Positions 1 through 10,523 of a stretch of DNA of 64,000 nucleotides are shown here, piece by piece. How positions within the stretch are numbered: the stretch's first letter is position 1; each line of letters begins with the position of its first letter. Source of the DNA: Voacanga thouarsii (taxonomy: Eukaryota; Streptophyta; Magnoliopsida; Gentianales; Apocynaceae); assembly GCA_026120185.1 (NCBI GenBank), contig JANUWF010001497.1, positions 2,096,501-2,160,500 on the forward strand, given 5' to 3'. Below the pieces are notes generated by a model. The model saw only the letters and a program-made list of their open reading frames with translations. It searched no databases and was not told where the DNA came from. Position numbers and translations under genes: made by a program.

Positions 1-1192
1 ATTATCATAACTAATCATTCTCTTGGCATCATGAAGGATTAAGATAGATTCACTACTTTTCCAATCCATGAAATTACTATCTTCTAGACAAATTAGCACC
101 ACATATCCTGTCTCAACTAATTCACCCAAAAGATGCATTAAACACAATCCTTGATTAAATCCCCATATCCTGACAAATTTAAAACATGAAATTAACTAAT
201 GAATCCATATCCTGGCAGACATCAATTAACCTTTAATTACCCAGTTCTTAGCAATTAACCCCTTTTTCAAGCAAGTTAATAGACAACAAATATGAAATTA
301 ATGAATTGAGACCATCATTAACCCCTTTTCCAAGTAAGTTAGTAGAAAGAAACAACAAATTAATCTCGTAATCAGCATAAGTAATTAAATACCAAGAAAA
401 ATAATAAATTAATCAAAAAATCAAAGTAACTATAAAAATCATGAATACCGAAAATAATGTCAAATTACAATAAAATAATTAATACATCATTGTTCAAGAA
501 AAGAAAACAAAGTTCAAAGAAAGTACTCATAGACAAGCCTCCTTCTTCTTCCTTCGTAAACTCTCTTGTACAATCCTCATTGATTTGATGAATTCCTCCT
601 TAATATGAGCGATTTTGTGTTTTGCTCCCTGAATCCATACCTTTGACTTATGTTTTTCCTCTATTTATAGGCTTTAGAAATGCCTAAATTCGTCCCTCTA
701 AGGTTTCTGGCCGAATAAAAGTAGAAAAATACCAAAACTTTGAAAATTGCCAAAAACGCGCATGAAAATCAAGACACCGCCTCTGTACCAGTATACAACC
801 GGCGCCGCTTGTCCTGCCTAGGGCCGGCGCTAGTTGCATTCTGTCTTTCTGCCCGTTCATCGATTTTTTTTTATTTTCATGCCAAGTCTTCCCGGTCGCA
901 GTCGGCGCCTTCTCTGGGCTCCCAACCGGCACTGGCTGTGTTCTGTTCAGCCCCTGTTTCACCGATTTTTATCGCCTCAAAGTGTGTGCTAGCAACACAT
1001 GGCCGGCTCTGCCTCTGGTCTGTTTAGTGACGATTTTGCCTTATTTTACCCCTAAAATCTGAATTACTGCACAAAATACTTTTCAAGGGTAAAATCTCAA
1101 ATATGAAGGAATATGACCAGTTATTGCACAAAATGTATCACAAAAATGCCCTCAAATAACTAGGAAATATATGACTAATTTAGGCCCTATCA
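1..1192 (-). repeat. partial LTR at the window edge (sLTR-2 family)
   Basis: Reverse-strand LTR that begins with TGATAGGG at 1192 and runs off the left edge of the window. It shares its start, the GGCGCC-rich middle and the reiterated aattaacc-type AT-rich part with the complete solo LTR at 35696-37228, which is on the opposite strand. It interrupts the 3' LTR of GypA. The other end, and therefore a target duplication or an attached internal region, is outside the window. ORFs in the GC-rich part (about 684-1027) are not conserved between copies and are not called. Confidence 0.75.
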
Positions 1193-2099
1193 ATCCCATT
1201 TTCAAGCAAGTTAAGAGATACCATATATGAAATTAATTAGTTAAAGTCATTATCAACCCATTTTTCAAGCAAGTTAATAACAAGAATCAACCAATCAATT
1301 TTGTAAGAAAAACAAGTAATCAATCAACCCATTTTTCAAGCAAGTTAATAACAAAAATCAACCAATCAATTTTGTAAGAAAAGCAAGTAATCAAATCCCA
1401 AGATAAATAATTAATTGATCAAAAGTCTAAATTAACTCAAGAAATCATAAATCCCAAAAACAATATCAAATTACAATGAAAATATTAATTACATCATTAT
1501 TCTAGAAAACGAAAATAAAGGTAAAAGAAAGAACTCATAGACAAGCCATTCTTCTTCTCCTTAAAAACCTTCTTGAATAATATTACTTGAATGATGAATC
1601 TACTCTTTGTTTTTGAGTGATTGACAACTTTAATCCTTGGATTCACACCTTCGTATTGTGTTTTTCTTGCTTAAATAGGCTCAAAGAGGTCAAAATTCAT
1701 TCCCTAAGGGTTCTGAGCTGAGTAGAGATTAGAAAATATCAAAATTCTTGGGAAATTACCAAATTCGCTGATGATTGGAAAAGTTCGCCAACATTTGGCA
1801 GATCAGGGCAGGCGTCGGCTCCCTTTGTCACGGCTGGCGCTCTGGTCACCCAGTCGTGCTTTGTTTTTTCTCCTAAAAATTCTCCTGTTATTCCAAAATG
1901 GAGCTAGCGCCAACTTCATAGGTCACGGTTGGTGCCAATCGTGTTCTGATGGCGACGGGTTTTTTCATTGTTTTTTGCAATAAAAATCCAAAACACATTT
2001 CCAAGGGTATAATATCAAATATGAAGGAATATGTCTAGTTATGTATCCCAAAACATCCTCAAATAACTAGAAAAATATAAATGAATTTTGCTCCTATCA
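1193..2099 (-). repeat. 3' LTR of GypA, truncated
   Basis: Matches the right-hand part of the LTR at 9138-10523: start TGATAGG, the GATGTTTTGGGATACAT stretch and the run of polypyrimidine-rich and AT-rich sequence. The remaining ~570 bases of the LTR should lie left of the inserted LTR at 1-1192, outside the window. Confidence 0.75.
1254..1395. repeat. 71-bp tandem duplication inside the GypA 3' LTR
   Basis: Two near-identical units, 1254-1324 and 1325-1395, start with CAACCCATTTTTCAAGC. The other GypA LTR holds the unit once (near 9771), so the duplication arose in this LTR after insertion. Confidence 0.8.
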
Positions 2100-2927
2100 T
2101 ATTTCCTTACGCTTGAACCTTGCTTGTCCTAAAGCAAAGCCCTTTAAAACAAGAAAAATAAGCCAATCTTTCAAAAAGTTCACTTAGAACAAAGCCACAA
2201 TTGCCCTTCAAACCTTAGATATGTCCTTGCTATTCTTGTAACCCTTTGAAAACATTCACAAAATAAAGTATTAAATAAGACATATCAAGGCCCTCGAAGT
2301 CAAATTAAACAAGTTTATATGCTAGTCTAAGAGTATTATTTCACCCTTCAAGCAAAAATATAAATAATATGAATCCTGCAAGTCAAGCTATCTACTAATT
2401 CAAGCATTATAGATAAAAAAATAGCACAACTCAAGTCATGAATCAAGGAAAACACTCCAATTCTTTTTTCTCTCAATTTTTTCAATGACTTAGGGAATTG
2501 ATAGCCTTAACTGAATGGATTTCTCTTCATGCACTTTATTAGCCCCCTTATAGTCATCACTCATAATGTTTTCGACAATCTTTCTTTCTTTCCTCTGCTC
2601 TCAGGAATTAATAGCCTCAAGAAAGTGAATTTCTCTTTACTATCTGTATTGGCCTCCATAAACAAGCAAAAGTACTTTCTCAAAGATGAAACAAGCTTTT
2701 TCCAACTCACTGTTTTTCATTTTTCCGCTCATAAACTTTTTTTTTTTTTCACAATCTTTCCACTTAAAGATTTTATCTCTTCACATTCTTTATCACAACT
2801 CAAAGTCAAGTAAAGTTTATTAAACCCATAATACAAAAGTTAGTCAACAACTTTTCTCACACTGATCATATTCTCCATATTCAAGTTAGATGAGTCAAAT
2901 AATACTCAAACGCTAATGCACAAACAA
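2100..2927 (-). other. GypA internal region, 3' part
   Basis: AT-rich stretch between the GypA 3' LTR and BigLTR-1. Read on the minus strand, the bases next to the LTR are purine-rich (rc of tatttccttacgcttg), where a polypurine tract is expected. An ORF at 2529-2813 on the plus strand is phenylalanine-, serine- and leucine-rich low-complexity sequence on the antisense strand; I do not call it a gene. Nothing else recognised. Confidence 0.5.
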
Positions 2928-5900
2928 TGTAAAACCCCAGTCAAAACCAAACTTAGAGTGAGGGGGTTGGGATGCATATCATAATTTATTGCATGTTTAA
3001 ATATATTTTTAAATGATTTTCTATACTTTGGATTTGAGTTTTATTGTCTTGAAGGCTTGGTTGTGAGTATTGCTTGAGAAGGGCAAAATAATAATTTTTA
3101 CTTGAGGTGGAAAAAAGGAGACAACTTGAGGATTGAATAAGAAAATATTTTTTTTGAGGGAAAATAAGAACAAGAGTTGTTGTGGTTTAGTGGTTGGAGT
3201 TTTGGAATTAATTCTTGAGGTCTTGGGTTCAAATTCCATCATAGAAGCTTTAGCTTGGTTAAATTTTATTTTTGCGTGGGAAGTATCATTTTCAGCCTTA
3301 GCGGTGGTTGGAGTAGGGTAGAGATGTTATCCTATAAGATACATGATAGGAGTCTTCCAATCCTACTCTTTTGCTCTACACAAAATTCCTAAGGGGAATT
3401 CATTTCCTCTTGATCCTTAATTTTTCCTATTTCTCAATTCATTAGTTTGTTCATTTTGCTCAAACCAATTTTATTCTAGAAAATTCCAGCAATGTGCTGT
3501 GGCTTTGAAGGTTCAAGATGTTTTAGTAAAGGACATCATATGGACCGAAACAATGGAAGAGGGGGAAGATTTCAAGTAAATTAAATTCCTTAGTGAGCTT
3601 TCTAAAAATTCGCTTTAGCTAGGTTCATCTTCCTTCTTGGAATGAACTGAAATTTTCCAACTTCTTGTGCCTTCAAGGTGTCGAGATTCTTAGCTAATAT
3701 TTCCTCCCAAATGCTGCCAAAAAAATGGTCTTTTGGATCAGCTTGCAACCTGAATTTCTCTAGCCATTTTCGGACTGCACAAAGATGGTGCAAAACCAGA
3801 AAAATTCCTGGGCAAATTCGCACCTTTGGGAGTCCAAAACCAAGCTGTTTTCTTTCAGATTTTGTTCAGCACCTTAGCCATGTTTTTCCTCCATGAAGAA
3901 GGCTGGAAACCAGCCTTGAAAGCCCCTGAAATTCCTCTTCAAACTCTCTGCAAGCTGGCTGGAAAATGGCAGCCGAAAACTGCCCAGGAAAAATTCCAGC
4001 CTGCGAATATGCTGTGCAGGATTTTGTCCAGCTTTGTTTCCTGATTCCCTCCTAGCCGAAACCTAATCCTTGTTCTGCATAAACCCCCCTTAAACCTTCA
4101 GTAACTGAGCTCCATTATCTTCCTTAAGCTTCTGCACGAAATTTAGTCATGGCTGCCTGAAAATCTCTCAAACAAATCCCTACAATCATGCTTGATTGAT
4201 TACCAAAATTTCAGCCACCATAGTTTAGCAACCTTCCATAAAGTATCCCTTAAATAACCGGACTTTTTCTTCACCAATATGCTCCTTGGTTTTGGCCACC
4301 ATAAGCCCCCTTAAACCAGCTTTCAATCAACCAAAATACTGCTCAAAACAGTCGGCCATGGCAGACTTCCAAAGCTCTCCAATAATCAAGATATTCTTGA
4401 ATATTTAGTTTCCAAATTTGCTTCTTAAAAATATTCTTTAAGGATTTCAACAACTAGCCTTTCCTTATCCTTCCAAACCAGAGAATCATCTTCCTAAACC
4501 CTACAGAAAATTCAGCAGCCCTAATTCTTACAGAATTTCGGCAGCTGCAAAACAAAAACCTCTCAATTCCCTTCAACCTTCAAGAACACACACAACACAC
4601 CAAGAACACCTACTCCTTCCTTTCACTTAATACCCCTCCAAACCACTTCAAACCTTATCTAAAATTTCCAGATTTAACCTACTCACTGCCATGAGTCCAT
4701 CAACACCATTCTTAACATCAAACTCCACAAACCAACTTGCTAGTTTGGATAAAAAACCAGAAAATTCTGTGAAGGCTCAAGAACACCTTCAAGGTAGGTT
4801 TGTTCTAACAACTTCATCTTCTCCAATCTTGATCTCTAGTGAAAATATATATGAATAATCATGCTAATGGTCTCTCTCTCTCTCTCTCTCTCTCTCATGG
4901 CCGAAACTCTCTTCTCTTGGCCGGATGGCTTCTTTCCCCATGGCCATGCTTTATCCATCTTCCTTGGACAAATTTAGGCATCTAGGAGTTGAGATCCATT
5001 CTAAACTCCTTCAAGGTATTCCTCGACCAAGTAAGTCCCTTCAATCTTTCTTTTAAATTCTAGATTCATATCTCTAGGATGATGTTGATAGTAGGTGGAT
5101 TGTGATAGGAATTGAGTATGTATTGATGAGATTGAAGTATGCATATATGTATGATTGTGAAGGAGATGGGATTTATGCATGGAAGGATTATCTTGGTTAA
5201 TTGTATGATGATTTGAGGTTTGATGCATGTCTCCATGTCATAGGTAGTATTTGTGATGAAGTATGCTAGAGATTATGTCACCTTTGGTGAACAGGATTTA
5301 TATTCATGTTAGATTATTGAAGTTATGATTATATTTATGCTAGTAGAGGTTAGATCATGTCTTGAAAATTTAGATCTATGCTTATATGCATGATTTGGAT
5401 GATTTGATGAATTGAAGGATTGTATATGTTCTTGATTGTGGTTAGCCATAGAAATTTGATCATGATCTAGTGGTCCCTAAGCTAATTTTTATTTCATGAA
5501 TAAAATATTTAATAATATAATTTTGCTAGTAATTTCGAAAAAAACCCTAGGAAGGGTAGATTTGGATTATTATATATACAAAGGATATTTTAGTCAAGTA
5601 AATAATAATTTTTGCTAGAAAAATAAAATATATAGATATTATTTAAAATATTGAAATCAATTAAAGCCTTTTATGGAAATAATTATAATTAGTAAAATAT
5701 TTATTACTAAAAATTTAATTATTATCTTTTAATCAAAACCCATTAAGAATTTTTTTATTATTGTTCAAGCAAGACTCATTAAATTTATTTTCAACTAATT
5801 TTAGCTATCAATTATTTTCTAACAACTAAATTATTAATAAATTATTATTTTACTTAATATTACCTAGGACTCTTGATCAAATAAACTCTAAATTTTTCTT

Positions 5901-7288
5901 AGCAAGATTTAAACTTTAAACTTATTAGAATTTATTTCTCAAACCATTAATTATTTTAAATATCAAAATTAGGCTCAACTTATAAACATATTTATTTATT
6001 GTTTGGCCTTAAAGCTTGAGACATTAGGATCATGGTAGTAGAAAGTTGAGTTGATTTAAAATTGAGGAAGTGGATTGTGGCTTGAAATTGATTGTGATTT
6101 GTATTTGCCCATGCGGAGCTAGGTCAGTTGTTGGAGACCTTTTATTATGAGCAAGAATCAGGTAAGCTCCTGCATAAAACCTGATTGATGAAAAGTATTT
6201 AATTATAGCAAGCCAAATGTAGAGTGCATGGACACTTATCATTGTAAAGGCAATTGAGAATTGTCTCCTGTCTTTTTTCTGTCAAACAAATTATTTGAAA
6301 ACCAATAAGCAGATTTATTCAAACTCAAAACTCTTTCTAAAATTGATTTTGACAAAGACTTTGGAAACCCTTAATTTCCATGTTCAAGTGGAACTATATT
6401 TTGTTCATTTTTTTTCCAAGTGGGATATGTTACGTTGAGTACTCAATAAGGGTGGACTACTGGGCTAGTCTTTGAGGGGTTAGGGTAAGTCTCTCAATAG
6501 GTGGCCACCTCTGAGAGGTGAGTCCTTCCCGGATAAGACGACAGTCCATAAGTTGTGCCGGTCCGAGCTAGCAGTGTTCTTTTTCAGTCAAGTGACTGTG
6601 TTTTGCCGGAATGGACACCCGGTTGTTGTTTGGGCCTAGAGAATGAGGGGTATCTTACCCAATAGGCCAATCACATACTTTTGTCAGTCTGCACAAAGTG
6701 TGGCATTCTGACCGGCGGTATGCACAAAGTGTGGCATGCTGACCATTCAGTTATAGGGCCTAACGTGTGGTAACCCTAATCCTTTCTTTCGAGTTGTTGA
6801 TTTTATAAATTATGTATGACTGGAAAAGACAAAACACCACTCTTGTTTTTGACTGATGTTTATTGCTTGCCAGTGATATCTTATAAAGAATTTTATACTT
6901 TGCATTCACGAATTGTTTTCACTGAACACCCAAAGCACACACAGACTTACTGAGATTTCTGTCTCACCACCATTTTACCATGATTTCAGGTCGATCCTGC
7001 TGTGGGGATGAGTAGCTAGATTATACCTGCTTCGGAAGATTTTCTGATGATTTGTTTTTGTGCAATGTTTTGGGGAGATGAGAGTGGATAAATTTTATTA
7101 TGGATTTGTTTTTGGTATTTTGGGATTTATTCTTGGATTGATATTTATTTTGGGATGTAATAAATTTTAAGTTCAAGTATCATTTATATTCTGCTATTTC
7201 ATTTGTGTGACCTAATTATAAAGACCCCTTGTCCTTTGGACGGGGCGACATCCCTGGCCCCGGTGGGCCTAGGTAGCGGGGTGTTACA
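2928..7288 (-). mobile_element. BigLTR-1: 4.36-kb solo LTR with perfect 5-bp TSD
   Basis: Reverse-strand copy of the repeat also at 16765-30828 and 49619-53861. On its own strand it starts with TGTAACACCCCG and ends in ACA; the plus-strand outer ends are TGTAAAACCCC and GGGGTGTTACA. It is flanked by AACAA on both sides (2923-2927 and 7289-7293). No internal region or second LTR adjoins it, so it is a solo LTR. The TGTAACACCC start and great length recall Tekay/Del-type Ty3/gypsy LTRs; that assignment is inference. A (TC)n run lies at 4871-4896 and a tRNA-like block at 3180-3245. ORFs inside are not conserved between copies. Confidence 0.9.
3180..3245 (+). other. tRNA-like (A box/B box) module within BigLTR-1
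   Basis: TGGTTTAGTGG (3183-3193) resembles a tRNA or SINE A box and GGTTCAAATTCC (3226-3237) a B box, 43 nt apart start to start. The module runs antisense to the LTR and is conserved in the other two copies (30521-30590 and 53549-53620). It does not look like a complete tRNA cloverleaf. It is more likely a tRNA-derived SINE head captured by the LTR (inference). Confidence 0.5.
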
Positions 7289-7293
7289 AACAA

Positions 7294-9114
7294 GATCAAC
7301 CCAAATTCTTAAGTCTTAACATATCCCATCCAATAAATCATTTTATTGATAAAAATCCACCAAATGAATGATAGAACTCATATCCAAGTTAAGAAAAATA
7401 ACTACAACCTTCATAAATAATGAAAAACACAAAAAGTTTGCCAAAATATGCATATGGAAAATATCTATCTTTAATGCTAAACTCTCCCCCCACACTTAAA
7501 ATGGACATTGTCCTCAATGACAAAAAATATAACAATGAAAGTATCTCCAAAAGGACCAAAAATTATAAAAAGAGGGATAAAGTTAAACAATACTCCCCAA
7601 GTGCACGAAGTTTCCACTAAAGATTAAAACTTAGAAAAGAATACAAGAGTTTGTTCAAGAAACATTTATTCAAACTTGTAAAAAAAAAAAACACTCATGA
7701 AAGCACAAAGAAAATAATAATCAAAATAAAACATACCACACATAAAAGAAAACAAACTAAAGAAAAAATAAAAATCCTAACAAAGCAAGTAAAGACACGA
7801 CTCACTCCCCCCACACTTAAGATGGAAAATATTTTTCTTATGCAGGGGAAATAACACCTAACAACTCAAAACACAAAATAAAGATACAAATTCTTTCCAC
7901 CCATCATGCTTCCTCATCAAACCTTTAGAAAAAACTTGTACGCACATTGAAAAATGTAGGCATGATGAATGTAGAAATAAGATAGGGTTTTGAAAAATAG
8001 AAGGTTTATGAAAACAAATTTTCTCAACATAGCAAAATGCATAAACTTCATTCTCTAACATTCCTTTAGACACACAAATATGTTTGTCAACATATAAGTG
8101 AACATGGTATCTAAAGAATGCATCAAACTTGAAATCACCATTTAACCTTTCAAAAGATTTGTCACAACGAAAATTTCTCTTAGAACTTAGCAATTAAATG
8201 CTTAAAGATGGGATCAAGAAATCCTTACTTTGCACCATATCTACAAATACCAAGTTACTCCCCTTTGAATGGGGTGAATGATAGAATTTATTAGCATACT
8301 CCAAGGGTTTCGTATGATGTAGCATTGAAAAATCTAATTCCTTGAGGCATGTTAAGCTCAACATATCATCATTTGGATCATTGTTCTCCAAAAATTGAGA
8401 GGAACCTAAGAAATTATATGACAAAGAGAAATTAGAATTATTAGCACATAGAGTAGAATCGAATACCTCTCTTGCCATATTGTGCAATTGTCCCTCATAG
8501 CCTCTCTTTTTTTTCCATGGCTAATTGTACGGGCTAGCATGACTCACGAGTCTCCTCAACAATTTGAGCTAATTGTATCCTTTGATTGCACAATTGTTGG
8601 GAAGCTTCTTCATGTCACCGAACAGATGAATTTGTATAGACAACAAAAGAATTCACTAATACTTCTAATGACGTCTCACTAAAAACATCACTATAAGCTT
8701 GTAACTTTGCTTACCTATCATTAATGTAACTCCTTTGATCTTGTATCCAAAAATAATTGTCCATGATGATGTCAACCTTGTACTCAAAGAAAAACAAAAA
8801 TCAAATCAAAAGAAAAATAAAGAATAGAAAAAATTTAAACCAATAAAAAAAATCATATACTAATAAAAAGACTTAAATATTCACAAAGTACCTAAAAAAA
8901 CAAAAGTTCGTGGCATTTATAAATATTGTTAGTAGCATACATGTATAGTACAATATTGAATCAAGTTAGTTAGTTAAGGTACATTTATACATACAACAAG
9001 ATATGGCACTTAGTTACACAAAGAATATATATACATATTTACATACTTACATATAGACATATAAACATATAAACAATGTTAAATTAACAAAATCCAAGCT
9101 TTCATGATATTGTT
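7294..9114 (-). other. GypA internal region, 5' part
   Basis: AT-rich interior between BigLTR-1 and the GypA primer site. It has two stretches ending in ccccacacttaa(a/g)atgga (about 7485 and 7806), a direct repeat about 320 bp apart. Its only long ORF is at 7858-8487 on the minus strand. The plus-strand ORFs at 7420-7620 and 7651-7854 are lysine-rich products of A-rich sequence and are not called. 8700-9114 is A/T-rich with no recognised feature. Confidence 0.5.
7858..8487 (-). pseudogene. unrecognised ~210-codon ORF of GypA, one in-frame stop
   Basis: Two minus-strand ORFs (8487-8194 and 8193-7858) lie in the same frame and are separated by a single TAA, so together they read as one protein of about 210 residues with one nonsense codon. 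The N-terminal half is rich in N, S, F and L (…DPNDDMLSLTCLKELDF…). The C-terminal half has scattered Cys and His (CDKSF, KHICVSKG, YAFCYVEK) without a spacing that I recognise as a zinc finger. I see no transmembrane run, protease or nucleic-acid-binding motif. It lies just inside the 5' side of the element, about where gag would stand, but it does not resemble gag. It could be a degenerate element-specific ORF or a chance open frame; I do not assign a function. Confidence 0.35.
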
Positions 9115-9131
9115 CCCTAGCAACAACACCA
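9115..9131 (-). other. primer-binding site of GypA (tRNA-Asp type)
   Basis: On the minus strand the sequence next to the LTR reads TGGTGTTGTTGCTAGGG. It matches the TGGCGCCGTTGCCGGGG class of PBS, complementary to the tRNA-Asp 3' end, with every difference a transition at a CpG-type position. The preceding ATCAAGTTTT is the usual Athila/Tat LTR-PBS junction. Confidence 0.8.
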
Positions 9132-9137
9132 AAAACT

Positions 9138-10523
9138 TGATACGTAAGTTTTGGGTATATAAAAATCATTAAATTTTAATCTATCTCTTAGCCAAGTTTT
9201 AATTAAAACATTAATCCCAAATTACACATACGAGCAAGTAAACTCATCGCAAGCATAGTATAAGGAATTAACGAGTATCGATCCTCAAAGGAACAAGCAC
9301 ATATTAATAACTTTTCATTCATTGTTTAACCGACCTAATAAAGTGATAAAATAATAAAAAGAAAAATAAAAAATAAATACAACTCAAGAATGTAAAATAT
9401 GCAATTTAGACAAAAACTCTTGAAAACATGACAACAAATTACTTAGCAAATATCACAATCAATTATCATCTTGGTCTCATGAAGGGTTTAATGTAAAACC
9501 ACTTCATTTGCCATCCATAGAATCACTATCTTCGAGCTAAATTAGTGAACAAATTCCGTCTCAACCAATTCACCCAAAAGATACATTAAAATCAATCCTC
9601 ATATAAGCCTCTATATTCTAGGTGATTTAAAACATGAAATTAGTCAATGAATCCATATTCTAGCAATCATTAACTAACATTTGATTACCCAAGTTCTTAA
9701 ACATTAACTCCCTTTTCAAGTAGGTTAAGAGATAGCAAATATAAAATTAATTAGTTCAAGTCATTATCAACCCTTTTTTTCAAGCAAGTTAATAACAAGA
9801 ATCAATTAATCAACTTCGTAAGAAAAATAAATAATCCAATCCCAAGACAAATAATTAATTGATCAAAAGTCTAAATTAACTTAAGAAATTATGAATCCAA
9901 AAAACAATGTCAAATTACAATAAAAATATTAATTAAATCATTATTCAAGAAAAAGAAAATAAAGGTAAAAGAAAGAACTTATATACAAGCCCTTCTTCTT
10001 TTCATTGAAGATCTTTTTGAATAATGTCCTTTGAATAATGAATCTTCTCCTTTTTTTTTTGAGTGATTGGCAACTTTAATCCTTGGATTCACACATTTGT
10101 CTTATGTTTTTCTTATTTAAATAGGTTCTCAAGAGTCCAAAATTCATTCCCTAAGAGTTTTAGGCTTAGTAGAGATTGAAAAATATCAAAATTTTTGGAA
10201 AATTACCAAATTCGTGCATGATTGGAAAAGTTCACCGACATTGGGCAGATCAGGGTCGGCACCAGCTCCGTTTGGCACGGTCATGCTCTAGTCGCCCGGT
10301 CGTGCTTTGTGTTTTCTCCTAAAAATTCCCCTGCTACTCTAGAATGGTGCTTTGATGGTAATAAATTTTTTTATTTTTTCGTCGTTTTCTGCAATAAAAA
10401 TTCAAAACACCTTTCCAAGGACAAAATATCAAATATGAAGGAATATGTCTAGTTATCGCACCAAATGTATCCCAAAACATCCTCAAATAACTAGAAAAAT
10501 ATAGATAAGTTTTGCCCCTATCA
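9138..10523 (-). repeat. 5' LTR of GypA (1386 bp)
   Basis: Complete LTR with ends TGATAGGGGC (at 10523) and TATCA (at 9138). The plus-strand junction with the interior is ...CCAAAAACT|TGATACG. Near its 3' side it carries a relic of the motif 'gaggatcgatactcgt', typical of Athila/Tat LTRs. Three relatives lie elsewhere (1-1192, 14551-16049, 35696-37228). The ORF at 10222-10452 spans a GC-rich part and is not conserved. Confidence 0.8.

Larger units (their letters stand above)
1193..10523 (-). mobile_element. GypA: non-autonomous LTR retrotransposon with tRNA-Asp primer site, disrupted
   Basis: Reverse-strand element made of a 5' LTR (9138-10523), a primer site (9115-9131), an internal region (2100-9114) and a truncated 3' LTR (1193-2099). 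Without BigLTR-1 the interior is about 2.7 kb. I find no gag, protease, reverse transcriptase or integrase motif in it, only a ~210-codon ORF of unknown type at 7858-8487. The LTR ends TGATA/TATCA and the PBS match the Athila/Tat style of Ty3/gypsy elements (known of those families). The non-autonomous, LARD-like label is inference from the missing pol. The right flank 10524-10528 is AAAAA; the left flank needed to confirm a TSD is off the window. Confidence 0.65.

Noticed and set aside
684..1027. Overlapping ORFs of 92 and 95 codons on both strands
   Set aside because: They fall in the GC-rich core of an LTR; the homologous LTRs at 14551, 35696 and 9138 do not keep the frames.
3180..3245. 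A tRNA gene
   Set aside because: A and B boxes are suggestive, but I see no acceptor stem or anticodon stem pairing; called a tRNA-like module instead.
7420..7854. Two lysine-rich ORFs on the plus strand
   Set aside because: Products of A-rich sequence in the GypA interior, antisense to the element and low in complexity.
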